A DNA stretch of 64,000 bases from Bradyrhizobium sp. RP6 (GCF_003837805.1 NZ_RQIT01000004.1:124001-188000), one strand, 5' to 3'; numbered from the stretch's first letter, positions 35,780 to 44,767 are shown. The notes: a model not told the origin generated them from the sequence alone. Translations and numbers: made by a program.

Positions 35780-37216
35780 ATGACAGTGACAGACGGAGCC
35801 GCTCCCTCAGCCCGGACGCGCATGCCGGCAGCGAACTCATTTCTGTGGGGCGTCTCGACCTCGAGCTTCCAGATCGAGGGCGCCTCCCATGTGGATGGGC
35901 GCGGCGACAGCATATGGGACAGCTATTGCCGACAGAAGGACCGCATCAAGAATGGCGATACCGGCGATATCGCCTGCGATCACTATCACCGCTACCGTGA
36001 AGACATCGCGATGATGCGCGATATCGGCGTCGGTGCTTACCGCCTCTCGATCTCGTGGCCGCGCATCCTGCCTCGCGGTCGCGGGGCTGCGAACGAGGCG
36101 GGCCTCGATTTCTACGACAGGCTCGTCGATGCACTTCTGACTGCCGGCATAGAACCCTGGGTCTGTCTCTATCACTGGGATCTGCCGCAGGCGCTGCAGG
36201 ATCTTGGCGGCTGGCAGAACCGGGACATCGCGGGATGGTTCGCCGATTATGCTGCGCTGGCGGCCCAACGCTTCGGCGATCGGGTCAAGCGGTTCGCCAC
36301 CTTCAACGAGCCATGCGTATTCACGCTGTTCGGATACGGTCTCGGCTGGAACGCGCCGGGCATTGCCGACCGGGGCGCTTTGCACCGAGCCATTCACCAC
36401 GTCAACCTCAGTCACGGCCGTGCCATCGACGTGCTCCGGCAATCGGTGACAGGCGCATCGCTCGGCGCCATTCACAACCGCCAGCCCTGTTATCCCGCCA
36501 CCACGCGAGAGGAGGACGTTGCGGCGACGCGGCGCCTCGCGCCGTACTGGAATGACGCATTCCCGTATCCGCAGCACTTTGCCTACTATCCCCCGGAGCT
36601 TGCCGAGGCCATCGAGCCCTACGTCAAGTCCGGTGACATGGCGCAGATCGCACGGCCGGTCGACTGGTTCGGGCTCAACCACTATTCACCGCACTACATC
36701 AAGGCCGACAGCAATCCGATCGGCGCCGGCTTCGGTGCACCGCCGGCTGGCGTACGCCGCACCACCATCGGCTGGCCCATCATTCCCGACGCGTTCCGCG
36801 ATACGCTGCTGGACATCCACCGGCGCTTCCGGTTGCCGATCTACGTGCTGGAGAACGGAACCGCCGCGGACGACAAGCCGGACGATAGCGGCCGCGTTCA
36901 GGACACCGCACGAATTGCCTATCTCGACGCCTACACAAGGGCAATGCAGGACGCGATGCGGGCCGGAGCCGACGTCAAGGGCTATTTCGTGTGGTCGTTG
37001 CTCGACAATTTCGAGTGGGCATCGGGCTATTCGCAACGCTTCGGACTCGTGCATGTCGATTTTGCCACGCAGAAGCGAACCCCGAAGGCGTCGGCGCACT
37101 GGTATTCGGATCTCATTCGGTCGTCGCGACGGTCGCAGGTTGCCGCAGACCGCGCGGCGCTCGACAACGTGACGGCAACGCCCGGCGCGATGGCCGCCTC
37201 CACGGTCTTCAGCTGA
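35780..37216 (+). CDS. GH1 beta-glucosidase
   Basis: A 478-residue family 1 glycoside hydrolase. The N-terminal FLWGVSTSSFQIEGA signature, the acid/base in TFNEP (E177) and the nucleophile in YVLENGTA (E358) are all present, with WSLLDNFEWASGYSQRFGL near the end. No signal peptide, so it acts in the cytoplasm on imported or internal beta-glucosides. PfkB begins 4 bases after its stop. Together they suggest mobilisation of stored or plant-derived glucosides into glycolysis under low oxygen. Confidence 0.92.
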   Translation: MTVTDGAAPSARTRMPAANSFLWGVSTSSFQIEGASHVDGRGDSIWDSYCRQKDRIKNGDTGDIACDHYHRYREDIAMMRDIGVGAYRLSISWPRILPRGRGAANEAGLDFYDRLVDALLTAGIEPWVCLYHWDLPQALQDLGGWQNRDIAGWFADYAALAAQRFGDRVKRFATFNEPCVFTLFGYGLGWNAPGIADRGALHRAIHHVNLSHGRAIDVLRQSVTGASLGAIHNRQPCYPATTREEDVAATRRLAPYWNDAFPYPQHFAYYPPELAEAIEPYVKSGDMAQIARPVDWFGLNHYSPHYIKADSNPIGAGFGAPPAGVRRTTIGWPIIPDAFRDTLLDIHRRFRLPIYVLENGTAADDKPDDSGRVQDTARIAYLDAYTRAMQDAMRAGADVKGYFVWSLLDNFEWASGYSQRFGLVHVDFATQKRTPKASAHWYSDLIRSSRRSQVAADRAALDNVTATPGAMAASTVFS

Positions 37217-37220
37217 GCCG

Positions 37221-38162
37221 ATGAGCGCGATCCTCACGATCACGCCCAATCCGGCGGTTGACGTGTCGACATCGGTGGACAGGATCGTCCCTGTCGCCAA
37301 GCTGCGCGGCATCGGCCAGCGCCGCGATCCCGGCGGCGGTGGCATCAACGTTGCGCGCGTGGTCAAGCGGCTCGGCGGCAATGGCACCGCGCTCTATCCG
37401 GTGGGCGGCCTCACGGGAGACCTGCTGCGTCAATTGCTGGACAAGGAGGGCGTCGAAAGCCTGACCTTTCCGATCGCCGGCGAGACCCGGCAAGACTTCT
37501 TCGTCCGCGAGATCGGCACAGGCCAGCCCTATCGATTCATTCTGCCAGGGCCGCCTCTTGCAGAGCACGAATGGCAGAGATGCCTTGCACTGCTGTCGGC
37601 GCTGCAGCCGTTTCCCAGCTTCGTGGTTGCCAGCGGAAGCCTCCCGGCAGGGGTGCCCGACGACTTCTATGCAAGGGTCGCAAGGATCGTCAAACAGCGC
37701 GGCGCCAAGATGATCCTTGATACCTCGGGTCCGGCCCTCGTTGCTGCGGTGGCGGAAGGAGTCGAACTGGTCAAGCCGAACCTGCGGGAGATGCGCGAGC
37801 TGGTCGGCCGCGAGCCGTCTGATCCCGCCGAATGGGAAGCAGCGGCCGGAACGCTGGTGCGCAGCGGCAAAGCGGCGATGGTCGCCCTCACGATGGGACA
37901 TCTCGGCGCCGCGCTGGTGACGAGCGAGCGCGTGTGGCGCGCCAAGCCTCTCGCGATCGTGCCCGTCGGCGCCGTCGGCGCAGGTGACAGTTTTCTCGGC
38001 GCGCTGGTCTACGGGCTGGCATCTGGAGCCGGCCTCGAACACTGCTTTCGACAGGCGGTCGCCGCCGGCGCCGCGGCCCTGCTCAATCCAGGCACCGAAC
38101 TCTGCCGGCCCGACGACGTCAAGCGTCTCGCCGAACAGGTCATTCTTTCCACGGCAGTTTGA
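37221..38162 (+). CDS. pfkB: PfkB-family 6-/1-phosphofructokinase
   Basis: A 313-residue PfkB sugar kinase. It opens ILTITPNPAVDVSTSVDRIV, has the first signature GGGGINVARVVKRLGG and the second signature with catalytic Asp in GAVGAGDSFLGALVYGL. The TPNPAVD opening is shared by E. coli Pfk-2 and FruK/LacC, so fructose-6-phosphate or a related sugar phosphate is the likely substrate. It is co-transcribed with the GH1 gene and its end overlaps the convergent SbmA-like gene by 23 bases. Confidence 0.87.
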   Translation: MSAILTITPNPAVDVSTSVDRIVPVAKLRGIGQRRDPGGGGINVARVVKRLGGNGTALYPVGGLTGDLLRQLLDKEGVESLTFPIAGETRQDFFVREIGTGQPYRFILPGPPLAEHEWQRCLALLSALQPFPSFVVASGSLPAGVPDDFYARVARIVKQRGAKMILDTSGPALVAAVAEGVELVKPNLREMRELVGREPSDPAEWEAAAGTLVRSGKAAMVALTMGHLGAALVTSERVWRAKPLAIVPVGAVGAGDSFLGALVYGLASGAGLEHCFRQAVAAGAAALLNPGTELCRPDDVKRLAEQVILSTAV

Positions 38163-39285
38163 CGGGTCCAGCCGGAAGCATCGAGGACTCTGCCTGCTGC
38201 GGCGGCGTTTCCCGGTTGAGGCGGTCGAGCGACAGCAGGAGACCGCCGACCCGTTCCAGCGACGACCTCCAATCGGCGATACGCGCGTAATTGTCGACAA
38301 CCCAGTTGAACGAGGCCTGCACCAGCGTGAAGGCCGCGGCGGCTTGCGTGAGCTCGCCCAGTGTCATGGCTCCGGAAAGAAATTTCGGCGCGCAAAGCAC
38401 CAGGCCGATGATCGGCGCCAGAAGCGTGTTTCCGTGTGACACGATCGTCGTCCGCATCAGTTGCCAGCACAGGCGGCGCCATTGATCGATGGCGGCCCCG
38501 AGCGCACTGCGAACGTCGCGGCAGACTTCCGACCGTCGGTCTCGCGGCGCGGCACCCTCCCCGATATCGCGGAGCTCATGAGCCGCGGTGATCAACTCCG
38601 CCTCGGCCTGGTTCTTGATCTGAACGAGCCGGGTCAGGGGCGCCCCGACCAGCGTCATCGCGGTCGTCACGATGCCGGAATAGAGCGCGACACCGATGAC
38701 CAGGTAGCCCGGGATCCGGATGGAATGACGTCCCACAGGGAGCGCGATGTCGCCGCCGACGGTCCAGAGAATCTGGATGAAAATGACCGCGCTGAGCAGC
38801 GCGGATACAAGTCCGAGCGCGAGGTCGATCGGCGCATCCGTTGCGATCCTGACGTCCTCGGCGATCCGGTATTCGGGAATTTGCTGCTCGCTCTGCACGG
38901 CCGCGAGGCGGGCATAACGGTCATCCTCGACCCAATAGTCGATCACCTTGCCGGTCAGCCATTCCCGCCACTTTCTTTGCACGGTCATGCGGCCCCAGAC
39001 CGACGTCACGGCGAGCGCGACGCTGCCGAGGCACAATGGGACGAGCAGGAACGCCTGCCCCCTAAGCCGCGCAGGATCGCGGCTCTCCAGCGCATCGAAG
39101 AAGTCGCGGTTCCAGTAGTTGAAACGAAATTGCACGTAGAGCTGGAGGACGACGATCATCACCAACAGCGCGCATAACACCCATACGCGCCAGGCCGATG
39201 CTCCCCGCCAGAAGCCCGAGGCGCTCTGCCAGAATCGCGACCTCGCCCGCGAAGAGCCGTTCTGGTCTGGTTCGATCATCATCAA
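38140..39285 (-). CDS. SbmA/BacA- or YddA-like transporter membrane protein
   Basis: A 381-residue membrane protein with about six helices and the family signature LQLYVQFRFNYWNRDFFDAL near the start. RIAEDVRIATDAPIDLALGL and SFNWVVDNYARIADWRSSLE, typical of the ABC_membrane_2/SbmA group, follow. The YddA-type proteins continue into an ATPase domain after ERVGGLLL. Here the protein stops about 35 residues later with no Walker motifs, so it is either a true SbmA/BacA-like proton-driven peptide importer or a truncated ABC exporter. BacA is needed for rhizobial symbiosis. The start lies near, but divergent from, ppsA. Confidence 0.78.
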   Translation of the reverse strand: MMMIEPDQNGSSRARSRFWQSASGFWRGASAWRVWVLCALLVMIVVLQLYVQFRFNYWNRDFFDALESRDPARLRGQAFLLVPLCLGSVALAVTSVWGRMTVQRKWREWLTGKVIDYWVEDDRYARLAAVQSEQQIPEYRIAEDVRIATDAPIDLALGLVSALLSAVIFIQILWTVGGDIALPVGRHSIRIPGYLVIGVALYSGIVTTAMTLVGAPLTRLVQIKNQAEAELITAAHELRDIGEGAAPRDRRSEVCRDVRSALGAAIDQWRRLCWQLMRTTIVSHGNTLLAPIIGLVLCAPKFLSGAMTLGELTQAAAAFTLVQASFNWVVDNYARIADWRSSLERVGGLLLSLDRLNRETPPQQAESSMLPAGPVKLPWKE

Positions 39286-39318
39286 TGTTCACAGCTAAAG
39301 CCGGCATGTGCTGCGCAC

Positions 39319-39332
39319 TTGATCTTTCGCAA
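39319..39332. promoter_or_regulatory. FixK/FNR-type box (ppsA), one variant base
   Basis: TTGATCTTTCGCAA (TTGA-N6-GCAA), 69 nt upstream of ATG 39402. It is only 33 nt from the divergent 39285 start. Confidence 0.6.
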
Positions 39333-39401
39333 ACCGAAGGTGCCGACATGCGCGAAAGTTGCCGCCATTCAGACCCATTCTGCAGCGCGGGAGAATGCGC
39401 G

Positions 39402-41822
39402 ATGGACGCATCGAGCTACATTCGCTGGTTCAGGGACATACGTCTTGCCGACGTGCCGCTGGTCGGAGGCAAGACCGCATCCCTGGGCGAGTTGTATTCG
39501 GCGCTGACGCCGGAGGGCGTCAAGGTCCCGAACGGCTTTGCGCTCACCGCGGCCGCGTATCGGGACGCGCTGACCGAAGCCGGCGCGTGGGACAGGCTCG
39601 GCCCCCTTCTCGCCGGCGTCGACAAGCGGCGGATCGCCGATCTTGCCCGCCGCGCCGCCGCCGCGCGCGCGATCGTCTACGCAGCGACCGACCGGGAGGA
39701 TCTGCGCGATCAGGTCAGACGGGCGTATCGGCAGCTGGAGCAGGAATACGGACGCAACGTCGCGGTCGCGGTTCGCAGCTCCGCCACGGCCGAGGACCTT
39801 CCGACCGCAAGTTTTGCCGGCCAGCACGACAGCTTTCTCAACATCCGGGGCGCAGACGGGCTGATGGAGGCCTGCCGCCGCTGCTTTGCTTCACTGTTCA
39901 CGGATCGTGCGATCTCCTATCGGATCGACAATGGTTTCGATCACTTCAAGGTCGCGCTGTCGGTTGCCGTGATGAAGATGGTCCGCTCGGATCTCGCGGC
40001 GAGCGGCGTCACCTTCACGCTCGATACCGAGACCGGGTTTCGCGACGTCGTATTCGTGACCGGGGTCTACGGGCTCGGCGAGAATATCGTGCAGGGCGTC
40101 GTCGATCCCGATGAATTCTACGTCCACAAGCCGACCTTCAACGCCGGTTTCCGCGCGGTTCTGTCGCGCCGCCTGGGATCCAAGGCGAAGCGGATGGTCT
40201 ACGGCCGCGGGCACAACACGACCCGGAACGAGGCAACGCCGGCGAACGCGCGCCAGCAATTCTGCATCAATGACAGCGAGGTCTTGACGCTGGCCGAATG
40301 CGCACTGCTCGTCGAGAAGCACTACTCGCAAAAGGCAGGCAAGCCGACCCCCATGGATGTGGAATGGGCCAAGGACGGCAGGGACGGTTCGCTCTACATC
40401 ATCCAGGCCCGGCCCGAGACGGTCGCCTCGCAACGGAAGCCGGAGGCGCTCGAGAGCTACGTCCTGAAATCGTCCGGGACGGCGCTGGCCGAAGGCCGCG
40501 CCGTCGGGGAAAAGATCGCGGCAGGACGCATCCGGCTGATCAGGAACGAGCGGGATCTCCAGAAATTCCGCCCGGGCGAGGTGCTTGTCGCGACGGCTAC
40601 GCGCCCGGACTGGGAACCCGTCATGAAGCTCGCCGCCGCGATCGTGACCGATCATGGCGGCCGGACCTGCCATGCCGCCATCGTCGCACGCGAGCTCGGA
40701 GTGCCCGCAGTGGTCGGAACGGGCAGCTTCAGCAAGAGGGCGAAGACCGGCACGGCTGTGACGGTGTCCTGCGCGGAAGGTGACATCGGTCACGTCTTCG
40801 AGGGGACCCTGCCGTACGAGGTCGAACGGACCGCGACCGAAAATGTGCAGAGGCCGCGCACCGAAATCATGATGAACCTCGGCAATCCCGAGGTCGCGTT
40901 CAAGAGCGCATCCCTGCCGAGTGATGGCGTTGGCCTTGCCCGTATGGAATTCATCATCAACCAGCATATCGGAATCCATCCGATGGCGCTCGCCTGCCCC
41001 GACAAGGTGACCTCGGCGCGGGACCGGCGGAAGATCAAGCTGTTGACCGCACGCTACAAGCAGCCGTCCGAATTCTTCGTCGAGCGGCTTTCGGAGGGCG
41101 TCGGCACCATCGCCGCCGCGTTCTATCCCCGGCCGGTGATCGTGCGCCTCTCGGATTTCAAGACCAATGAATATGCGAACCTACTCGGCGGCGCCGATTT
41201 CGAACCTCGCGAGGAGAACCCGATGCTCGGCTTTCGGGGCGCCGCGCGCTACGCGCACCCCGCCTATGCGCAGGGGTTCGAGCTCGAATGCGCTGCAATG
41301 AAGCGGGTGCGCGAGGCGATGGGCCTCACCAATCTCAAGATCATGATTCCGTTCTGCCGGCGTGTCGAGGAGGCGCGCAAGGTCATTGCAGCCATGGCAA
41401 GTCATGGCCTCAGGCGAGGTGAGAACGGCCTGGAAATATTCATGATGTGCGAGATCCCGAACAACGTCATCCTGATCGACCAGTTCGCGCAATTGTTCGA
41501 CGGTTTCTCCATCGGCTCCAACGATCTCACCCAGCTGACGCTCGGTGTCGACCGCGACTCCGAGATCGTCGCCTTCGACTTCGACGAGCGTGATCCCGGC
41601 ATGCTGCAAATGCTGTCGATGGCCGTACTCGGCGCCAGGCGCAACCGACGCCACGTCGGCATCTGTGGCGAGGCTCCCGCCAACTATCCGGAGATCGCGA
41701 AGTATCTGGCTGAGCTCGGGATCGACTCGATCAGTGTGAATCCGTCGAGCGTGTTGCGAACCATCGAGATCGTCCGCGCCGCGGAGCGCGACAGCGGGGA
41801 AGGCCGGCGGGCAGCGGGCTAG
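39402..41822 (+). CDS. ppsA: Phosphoenolpyruvate synthase
   Basis: An 806-residue PEP synthase. The N-terminal ATP-grasp region has VPLVGGKTASLGELY and AVRSSATAEDLPTASFAGQH. The swivelling phosphohistidine domain has GGRTCHAAIVARE with H424. The C-terminal PEP/pyruvate barrel has GIGSNDLTQL-type and VGICGEAPA motifs. It converts pyruvate plus ATP to PEP, AMP and phosphate. The start at 39402 (GGGAGA upstream) fits a transcript begun at the FixK-type box; an in-frame ATG at 39348 would lie upstream of the expected transcription start. With PfkB it suggests a rerouted glycolytic node under hypoxia. Confidence 0.92.
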   Translation: MDASSYIRWFRDIRLADVPLVGGKTASLGELYSALTPEGVKVPNGFALTAAAYRDALTEAGAWDRLGPLLAGVDKRRIADLARRAAAARAIVYAATDREDLRDQVRRAYRQLEQEYGRNVAVAVRSSATAEDLPTASFAGQHDSFLNIRGADGLMEACRRCFASLFTDRAISYRIDNGFDHFKVALSVAVMKMVRSDLAASGVTFTLDTETGFRDVVFVTGVYGLGENIVQGVVDPDEFYVHKPTFNAGFRAVLSRRLGSKAKRMVYGRGHNTTRNEATPANARQQFCINDSEVLTLAECALLVEKHYSQKAGKPTPMDVEWAKDGRDGSLYIIQARPETVASQRKPEALESYVLKSSGTALAEGRAVGEKIAAGRIRLIRNERDLQKFRPGEVLVATATRPDWEPVMKLAAAIVTDHGGRTCHAAIVARELGVPAVVGTGSFSKRAKTGTAVTVSCAEGDIGHVFEGTLPYEVERTATENVQRPRTEIMMNLGNPEVAFKSASLPSDGVGLARMEFIINQHIGIHPMALACPDKVTSARDRRKIKLLTARYKQPSEFFVERLSEGVGTIAAAFYPRPVIVRLSDFKTNEYANLLGGADFEPREENPMLGFRGAARYAHPAYAQGFELECAAMKRVREAMGLTNLKIMIPFCRRVEEARKVIAAMASHGLRRGENGLEIFMMCEIPNNVILIDQFAQLFDGFSIGSNDLTQLTLGVDRDSEIVAFDFDERDPGMLQMLSMAVLGARRNRRHVGICGEAPANYPEIAKYLAELGIDSISVNPSSVLRTIEIVRAAERDSGEGRRAAG

Positions 41823-41840
41823 AGCGCCAGTTAGCGTTCG

Positions 41841-41913
41841 AGCATGATCTCCGCGCAAACGCGTTCCGCGTTTGTCGCGCGGGCAACCGCTGCGCGCTTC
41901 TCCGGATCATGCT
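41841..41913. repeat. Rhizobial palindromic repeat
   Basis: AGCATGATC (41841-41849) pairs with GATCATGCT (41905-41913). A nested palindrome CAAACGCG-TTC-CGCGTTTG lies inside. This resembles the abundant AGCATGATC...GATCATGCT intergenic element of Bradyrhizobium and related genomes. It sits between convergent ppsA and the 41914 gene, where it can serve as a terminator. Confidence 0.65.
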
Positions 41914-42096
41914 TCAGGGGCGCTTGTCCCTGCGATGTACGCCAAGCGCCTGACGCACCTCGTCGTCCTCGAGGGCATCCTTGATCGCGCGGTCTGCCGG
42001 CCTGGTCTCCAGCACCGGCGCGTTCCGGTCAGGTGCGGGTACCTCGGCCTTTCGCTCGGCCACGCTCTTCTTCGCCGCTTGACCATGCTGGTCCAT
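41914..42096 (-). CDS. Small charged hypothetical protein
   Basis: A 60-residue hydrophilic protein (MDQHGQAAKKSVAERKAEVP; DDEVRQALGVHRRDKRP at the end), probably disordered. AGGAGA is placed about 9 nt upstream of the ATG, and the gene begins 25 bases after the universal stress protein stop, so co-transcription is likely. Function unknown. Confidence 0.55.
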   Translation of the reverse strand: MDQHGQAAKKSVAERKAEVPAPDRNAPVLETRPADRAIKDALEDDEVRQALGVHRRDKRP

Positions 42097-42121
42097 TACA
42101 CGCTCTCCTGGGACGTGGACG

Positions 42122-42943
42122 TCAGTGCGACATCAGCAGGCAGACCGGAGCGTGCCGCAGAAGGCTCTGCGTCATGCCTCCGAAAACCCACTCGCCCAAC
42201 CGGCTGTGCCCATACCCTCCGGTCACGATGAGGTCGGCGCCGACGTCGGCGGCCAGCCGAACGAGGTAGCCCGCATCAGGGTCCGCCGTATGCACGCGCA
42301 CCTCGTGCTGGCAACTCACGCCGTGACGCTGAAGATATCTGGTCACGTCCCGCAACCGGTCTCGCGCCGCATCCTGTTCGCTCGACGTGCAGACTTCGAC
42401 GACCGTGACCTGCGAAGCCCGGGTCAGAAACGGCAGCGCGTCCCGAATGGCCAAGCGCGCCTCCCGGGCGTCCTTCCAGCCGACCACGATCCGATCGCCC
42501 GACAACCGGGTGACGCCGTCCGGCACCGAGAGGATCGGACGGCCCAGCCGCAACATGGCTCCCGCCGCATCGAGATGCCTGGAGTAATTCGGCTTCAGCT
42601 GGCTGCGCCTCACCACGACGAGGTCCGCCGCCCTGGACTGCTCGACCAGGAACTCGGTCGGAAAGCCGATCGTCCAGCGCCATTCCACCTTCTCGTTCGG
42701 CAGGCGAACGATGCGCCTGAACCACGCCTCCTTGTCCGACAGCGTCGCGCGAATGCGCTTGAGATCCTCCTCGGTGGTCTGTTCGATGATCACTCCTTCG
42801 GCGACGAACGGAGGATCTATTGCGACGGCCGTGACGCCGAGCAAGGCGGCCTCGAAGCCGCTCGCGACCGTCTCGGCGACGGCAATCTGCCCTTCGTCCT
42901 GCTGCTCGGAATCGACGTAGACCATGACGCTGGCAAGAGACAT
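42122..42943 (-). CDS. Universal stress protein, tandem Usp domains
   Basis: A 273-residue UspA-family protein. The C-terminal domain (about 150-273) keeps IVVGWKDAREARLAIRDALP and the nucleotide-binding loop TGGYGHSRLGEWVFGGMTQS. The N-terminal domain is degenerate. Tandem Usp proteins of this size are found in hypoxia regulons, including the mycobacterial DosR set, where they bind ATP. The start at 42943 lies 55 nt from the nearer FixK-type box, which supports it over longer in-frame starts. Confidence 0.88.
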   Translation of the reverse strand: MSLASVMVYVDSEQQDEGQIAVAETVASGFEAALLGVTAVAIDPPFVAEGVIIEQTTEEDLKRIRATLSDKEAWFRRIVRLPNEKVEWRWTIGFPTEFLVEQSRAADLVVVRRSQLKPNYSRHLDAAGAMLRLGRPILSVPDGVTRLSGDRIVVGWKDAREARLAIRDALPFLTRASQVTVVEVCTSSEQDAARDRLRDVTRYLQRHGVSCQHEVRVHTADPDAGYLVRLAADVGADLIVTGGYGHSRLGEWVFGGMTQSLLRHAPVCLLMSH

Positions 42944-42998
42944 GTCATTGCTCCATGACTTGAATTGTACCCTTATCTCGCGTTTCCCAATCGTCCCG

Positions 42999-43012
42999 TT
43001 GACGCAAATCAA
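42999..43012. promoter_or_regulatory. FixK/FNR-type box (Usp gene)
   Basis: TTGACGCAAATCAA, 55 nt upstream of minus-strand start 42943. Confidence 0.75.
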
Positions 43013-43028
43013 GCGGCACCGCCGCTCC

Positions 43029-43042
43029 TTGATCTCGATCAA
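43029..43042. promoter_or_regulatory. FixK/FNR-type box (third CBS-BON gene)
   Basis: TTGATCTCGATCAA, a near-perfect palindrome, 53 nt upstream of ATG 43096. The neighbouring box on the other side serves the divergent Usp gene. Confidence 0.78.
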
Positions 43043-43095
43043 TCCGGTTGGCCCGAGAGACGGCAAGATGCCGAAAACCAACACGGAGCCCCGCC

Positions 43096-43782
43096 ATGCA
43101 AGCACAGGACGTGATGATCGCACCGGTGGTGACCGTCGGCGCAAATGCAACCGTTCGCGAGGTCGCCAAGATCCTGCTCGAGCGCCGCATCAGCGCAGTG
43201 CCGGTCGTCGATGCCGACAACAAGATCCTCGGGATCGTGACCGAAGGCGACCTGATGCATCGAACCGAATCCGGCACCGAGCGCCACTATGCCTGGTGGC
43301 TTCGCCTCCTGACCGGTGACGCGCAAATGGCGACTGACTACGTCAAGTCGCACGCGGTCAAGGTCAAGGATATCATGACCCGCGAGGTCGTGACTGCCAC
43401 CCCCGAAACGCCGCTGAGCGACATCGCCATGCTGATCGAGGAGCGTCAGATCAAGCGTGTGCCGATCGTCAACAAGCAGGGCCAGCTCGTCGGGATCGTC
43501 AGCCGGGCCAATCTGCTGCAGGCCGTCGCGAGCGCCCGGCCGAAGCTGGAGATTTCAGTCTCCGATGCGACCATCAGAAGGAGGTTCCTTGAAGAGCTCA
43601 AGAAGCAGCCCTGGGCGCATACGTTCAACCTGAACGCAACCGTCCAGAACGGCATCATCGACATCTGGGGCTTCGCGCCATCTGCGGCCGAACGCACGGC
43701 TATCCGCGTCGCGGCCGAGGCGATCCCGGGCGTCGTGCTGGTGAATGACCACTTGCTCGAAACTCCGGCTTTCGTTTACTGA
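43096..43782 (+). CDS. CBS-pair plus BON-like domain protein
   Basis: A 228-residue third paralogue. First CBS: PVVTVGANATVREVAKILLE / ILGIVTEGDLMHR. Second CBS: VVTATPETPLSDIAMLIEE / LVGIVSRANLLQA. The BON-like end is FNLNATVQNGIIDIWGFAPS. GGAG 7 nt upstream fixes the ATG at 43096. It has its own FixK-type box and is followed after 37 bases by a small protein gene on the same strand. Confidence 0.88.
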   Translation: MQAQDVMIAPVVTVGANATVREVAKILLERRISAVPVVDADNKILGIVTEGDLMHRTESGTERHYAWWLRLLTGDAQMATDYVKSHAVKVKDIMTREVVTATPETPLSDIAMLIEERQIKRVPIVNKQGQLVGIVSRANLLQAVASARPKLEISVSDATIRRRFLEELKKQPWAHTFNLNATVQNGIIDIWGFAPSAAERTAIRVAAEAIPGVVLVNDHLLETPAFVY

Positions 43783-43819
43783 TGCAGGCCGGATCGCGTG
43801 CTCACATGGCGAGGATTTC

Positions 43820-44032
43820 ATGCCGCACTTTGTCGTCAGCTTTCTGAAGAAGGTCGTCGGCGACCAAGGACGAGTCTGTGAGGCATGTCAGCGTACCATC
43901 GAGATCGATGCCGACGACGAGAAGGAGGCGGCGCGGTTGGCGAAGCAGGAATTCTGCGAACTTCGCGCAATCCGGGACTGGTCGCTCCACGCCGACCGGA
44001 TCGACGTGAGGCCGGCCGATTTCCCTTCCTGA
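43820..44032 (+). CDS. Small conserved protein
   Basis: A 70-residue protein: MPHFVVSFLKKVVGDQGRVC, then CQRTIEIDADDEKEAARLAK. It has a beta-strand then helix pattern and a CEAC pair. GAGGA just upstream fixes the start. It lies 37 bases after the CBS-BON gene and is probably its transcript partner. Function unknown. Confidence 0.65.
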   Translation: MPHFVVSFLKKVVGDQGRVCEACQRTIEIDADDEKEAARLAKQEFCELRAIRDWSLHADRIDVRPADFPS

Positions 44033-44109
44033 GAGTCATCCCGGTGATTGACGCGCGATGAGCCGCCATCACGCTTGCCGGGCGACACGTCGCCGCGAGA
44101 TGCACGATC

Positions 44110-44688
44110 TCAGGTTGGCGAGCGTTGTGGATCGCGCCACTCCTCGACCGGCGCGATATGCTTCCGAAACAGGACGGCCGTGTCGGCGAAGCTTGGGACG
44201 CATTGGTGACCACGGGCGAAATTGCGCAGGCGGCCAAGTGCGACATCGTTCAATCCGAACAGGCGCTCATAGTCGACGCGGTCGATCTGAAGGATCGCCC
44301 CATTCTGCAGCGCTTCCAACTTCGCCTCCAGTTCGGGCAGGGTAAACTTGCCGCGCGCCAACGCCCGCCACGAACGACCGGCGCGTTCGGCGGCTTCGGC
44401 CTCGGCCATGAAACGGTTCATCGCCTGCCGGACCTCCTGCTTCGGGATGCCGGCCGGTACGAGGTCAGCAACGATCCGGTCGATCGTTGGCTCGACGGTC
44501 GGACTTGCGAGGTCGGCTGCTACCATTTCCCGGGCAAAAACCTTGGCGGCTGCTGCAGACTTGCCGAGACGAAGCGCTGCCCATTGCGCAAGTGACGCCA
44601 CCGCGCGCTCCCGGACTCTGAACTTTGCTTCCGCGCGATGTGCGAACTCGGCCTCGAATGCGTTCTCGCGCTCGTCGAACGAAGACAT
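44110..44688 (-). CDS. DUF1476 (F1-ATPase inhibitor zeta-like) protein with C-terminal extension
   Basis: A 192-residue protein. Residues 1-104 match DUF1476: MSSFDERENAFEAEFAHRAE opening, then a helical bundle. Alphaproteobacterial zeta subunits of about 105 residues from this family bind F1-ATPase and block ATP hydrolysis with their N-terminus. Here about 88 extra residues follow (LEALQNGAILQIDRVDYERL, NFARGHQCVPSFADTAVLF), which I do not recognise. The FixK-type box 65 nt upstream suggests it is made when respiration falls, when protecting ATP would be useful. Confidence 0.75.
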   Translation of the reverse strand: MSSFDERENAFEAEFAHRAEAKFRVRERAVASLAQWAALRLGKSAAAAKVFAREMVAADLASPTVEPTIDRIVADLVPAGIPKQEVRQAMNRFMAEAEAAERAGRSWRALARGKFTLPELEAKLEALQNGAILQIDRVDYERLFGLNDVALGRLRNFARGHQCVPSFADTAVLFRKHIAPVEEWRDPQRSPT

Positions 44689-44753
44689 GCTCGGTCCTCC
44701 AGCTGGCGCAGAAGCACCACACTGAAAGGTTAGCTTGAGAGCAGCGCTCCCGG

Positions 44754-44767
44754 TTGATGCAGGTCAA
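44754..44767. promoter_or_regulatory. FixK/FNR-type box (DUF1476 gene)
   Basis: TTGATGCAGGTCAA, 65 nt upstream of minus-strand start 44688. Confidence 0.75.
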
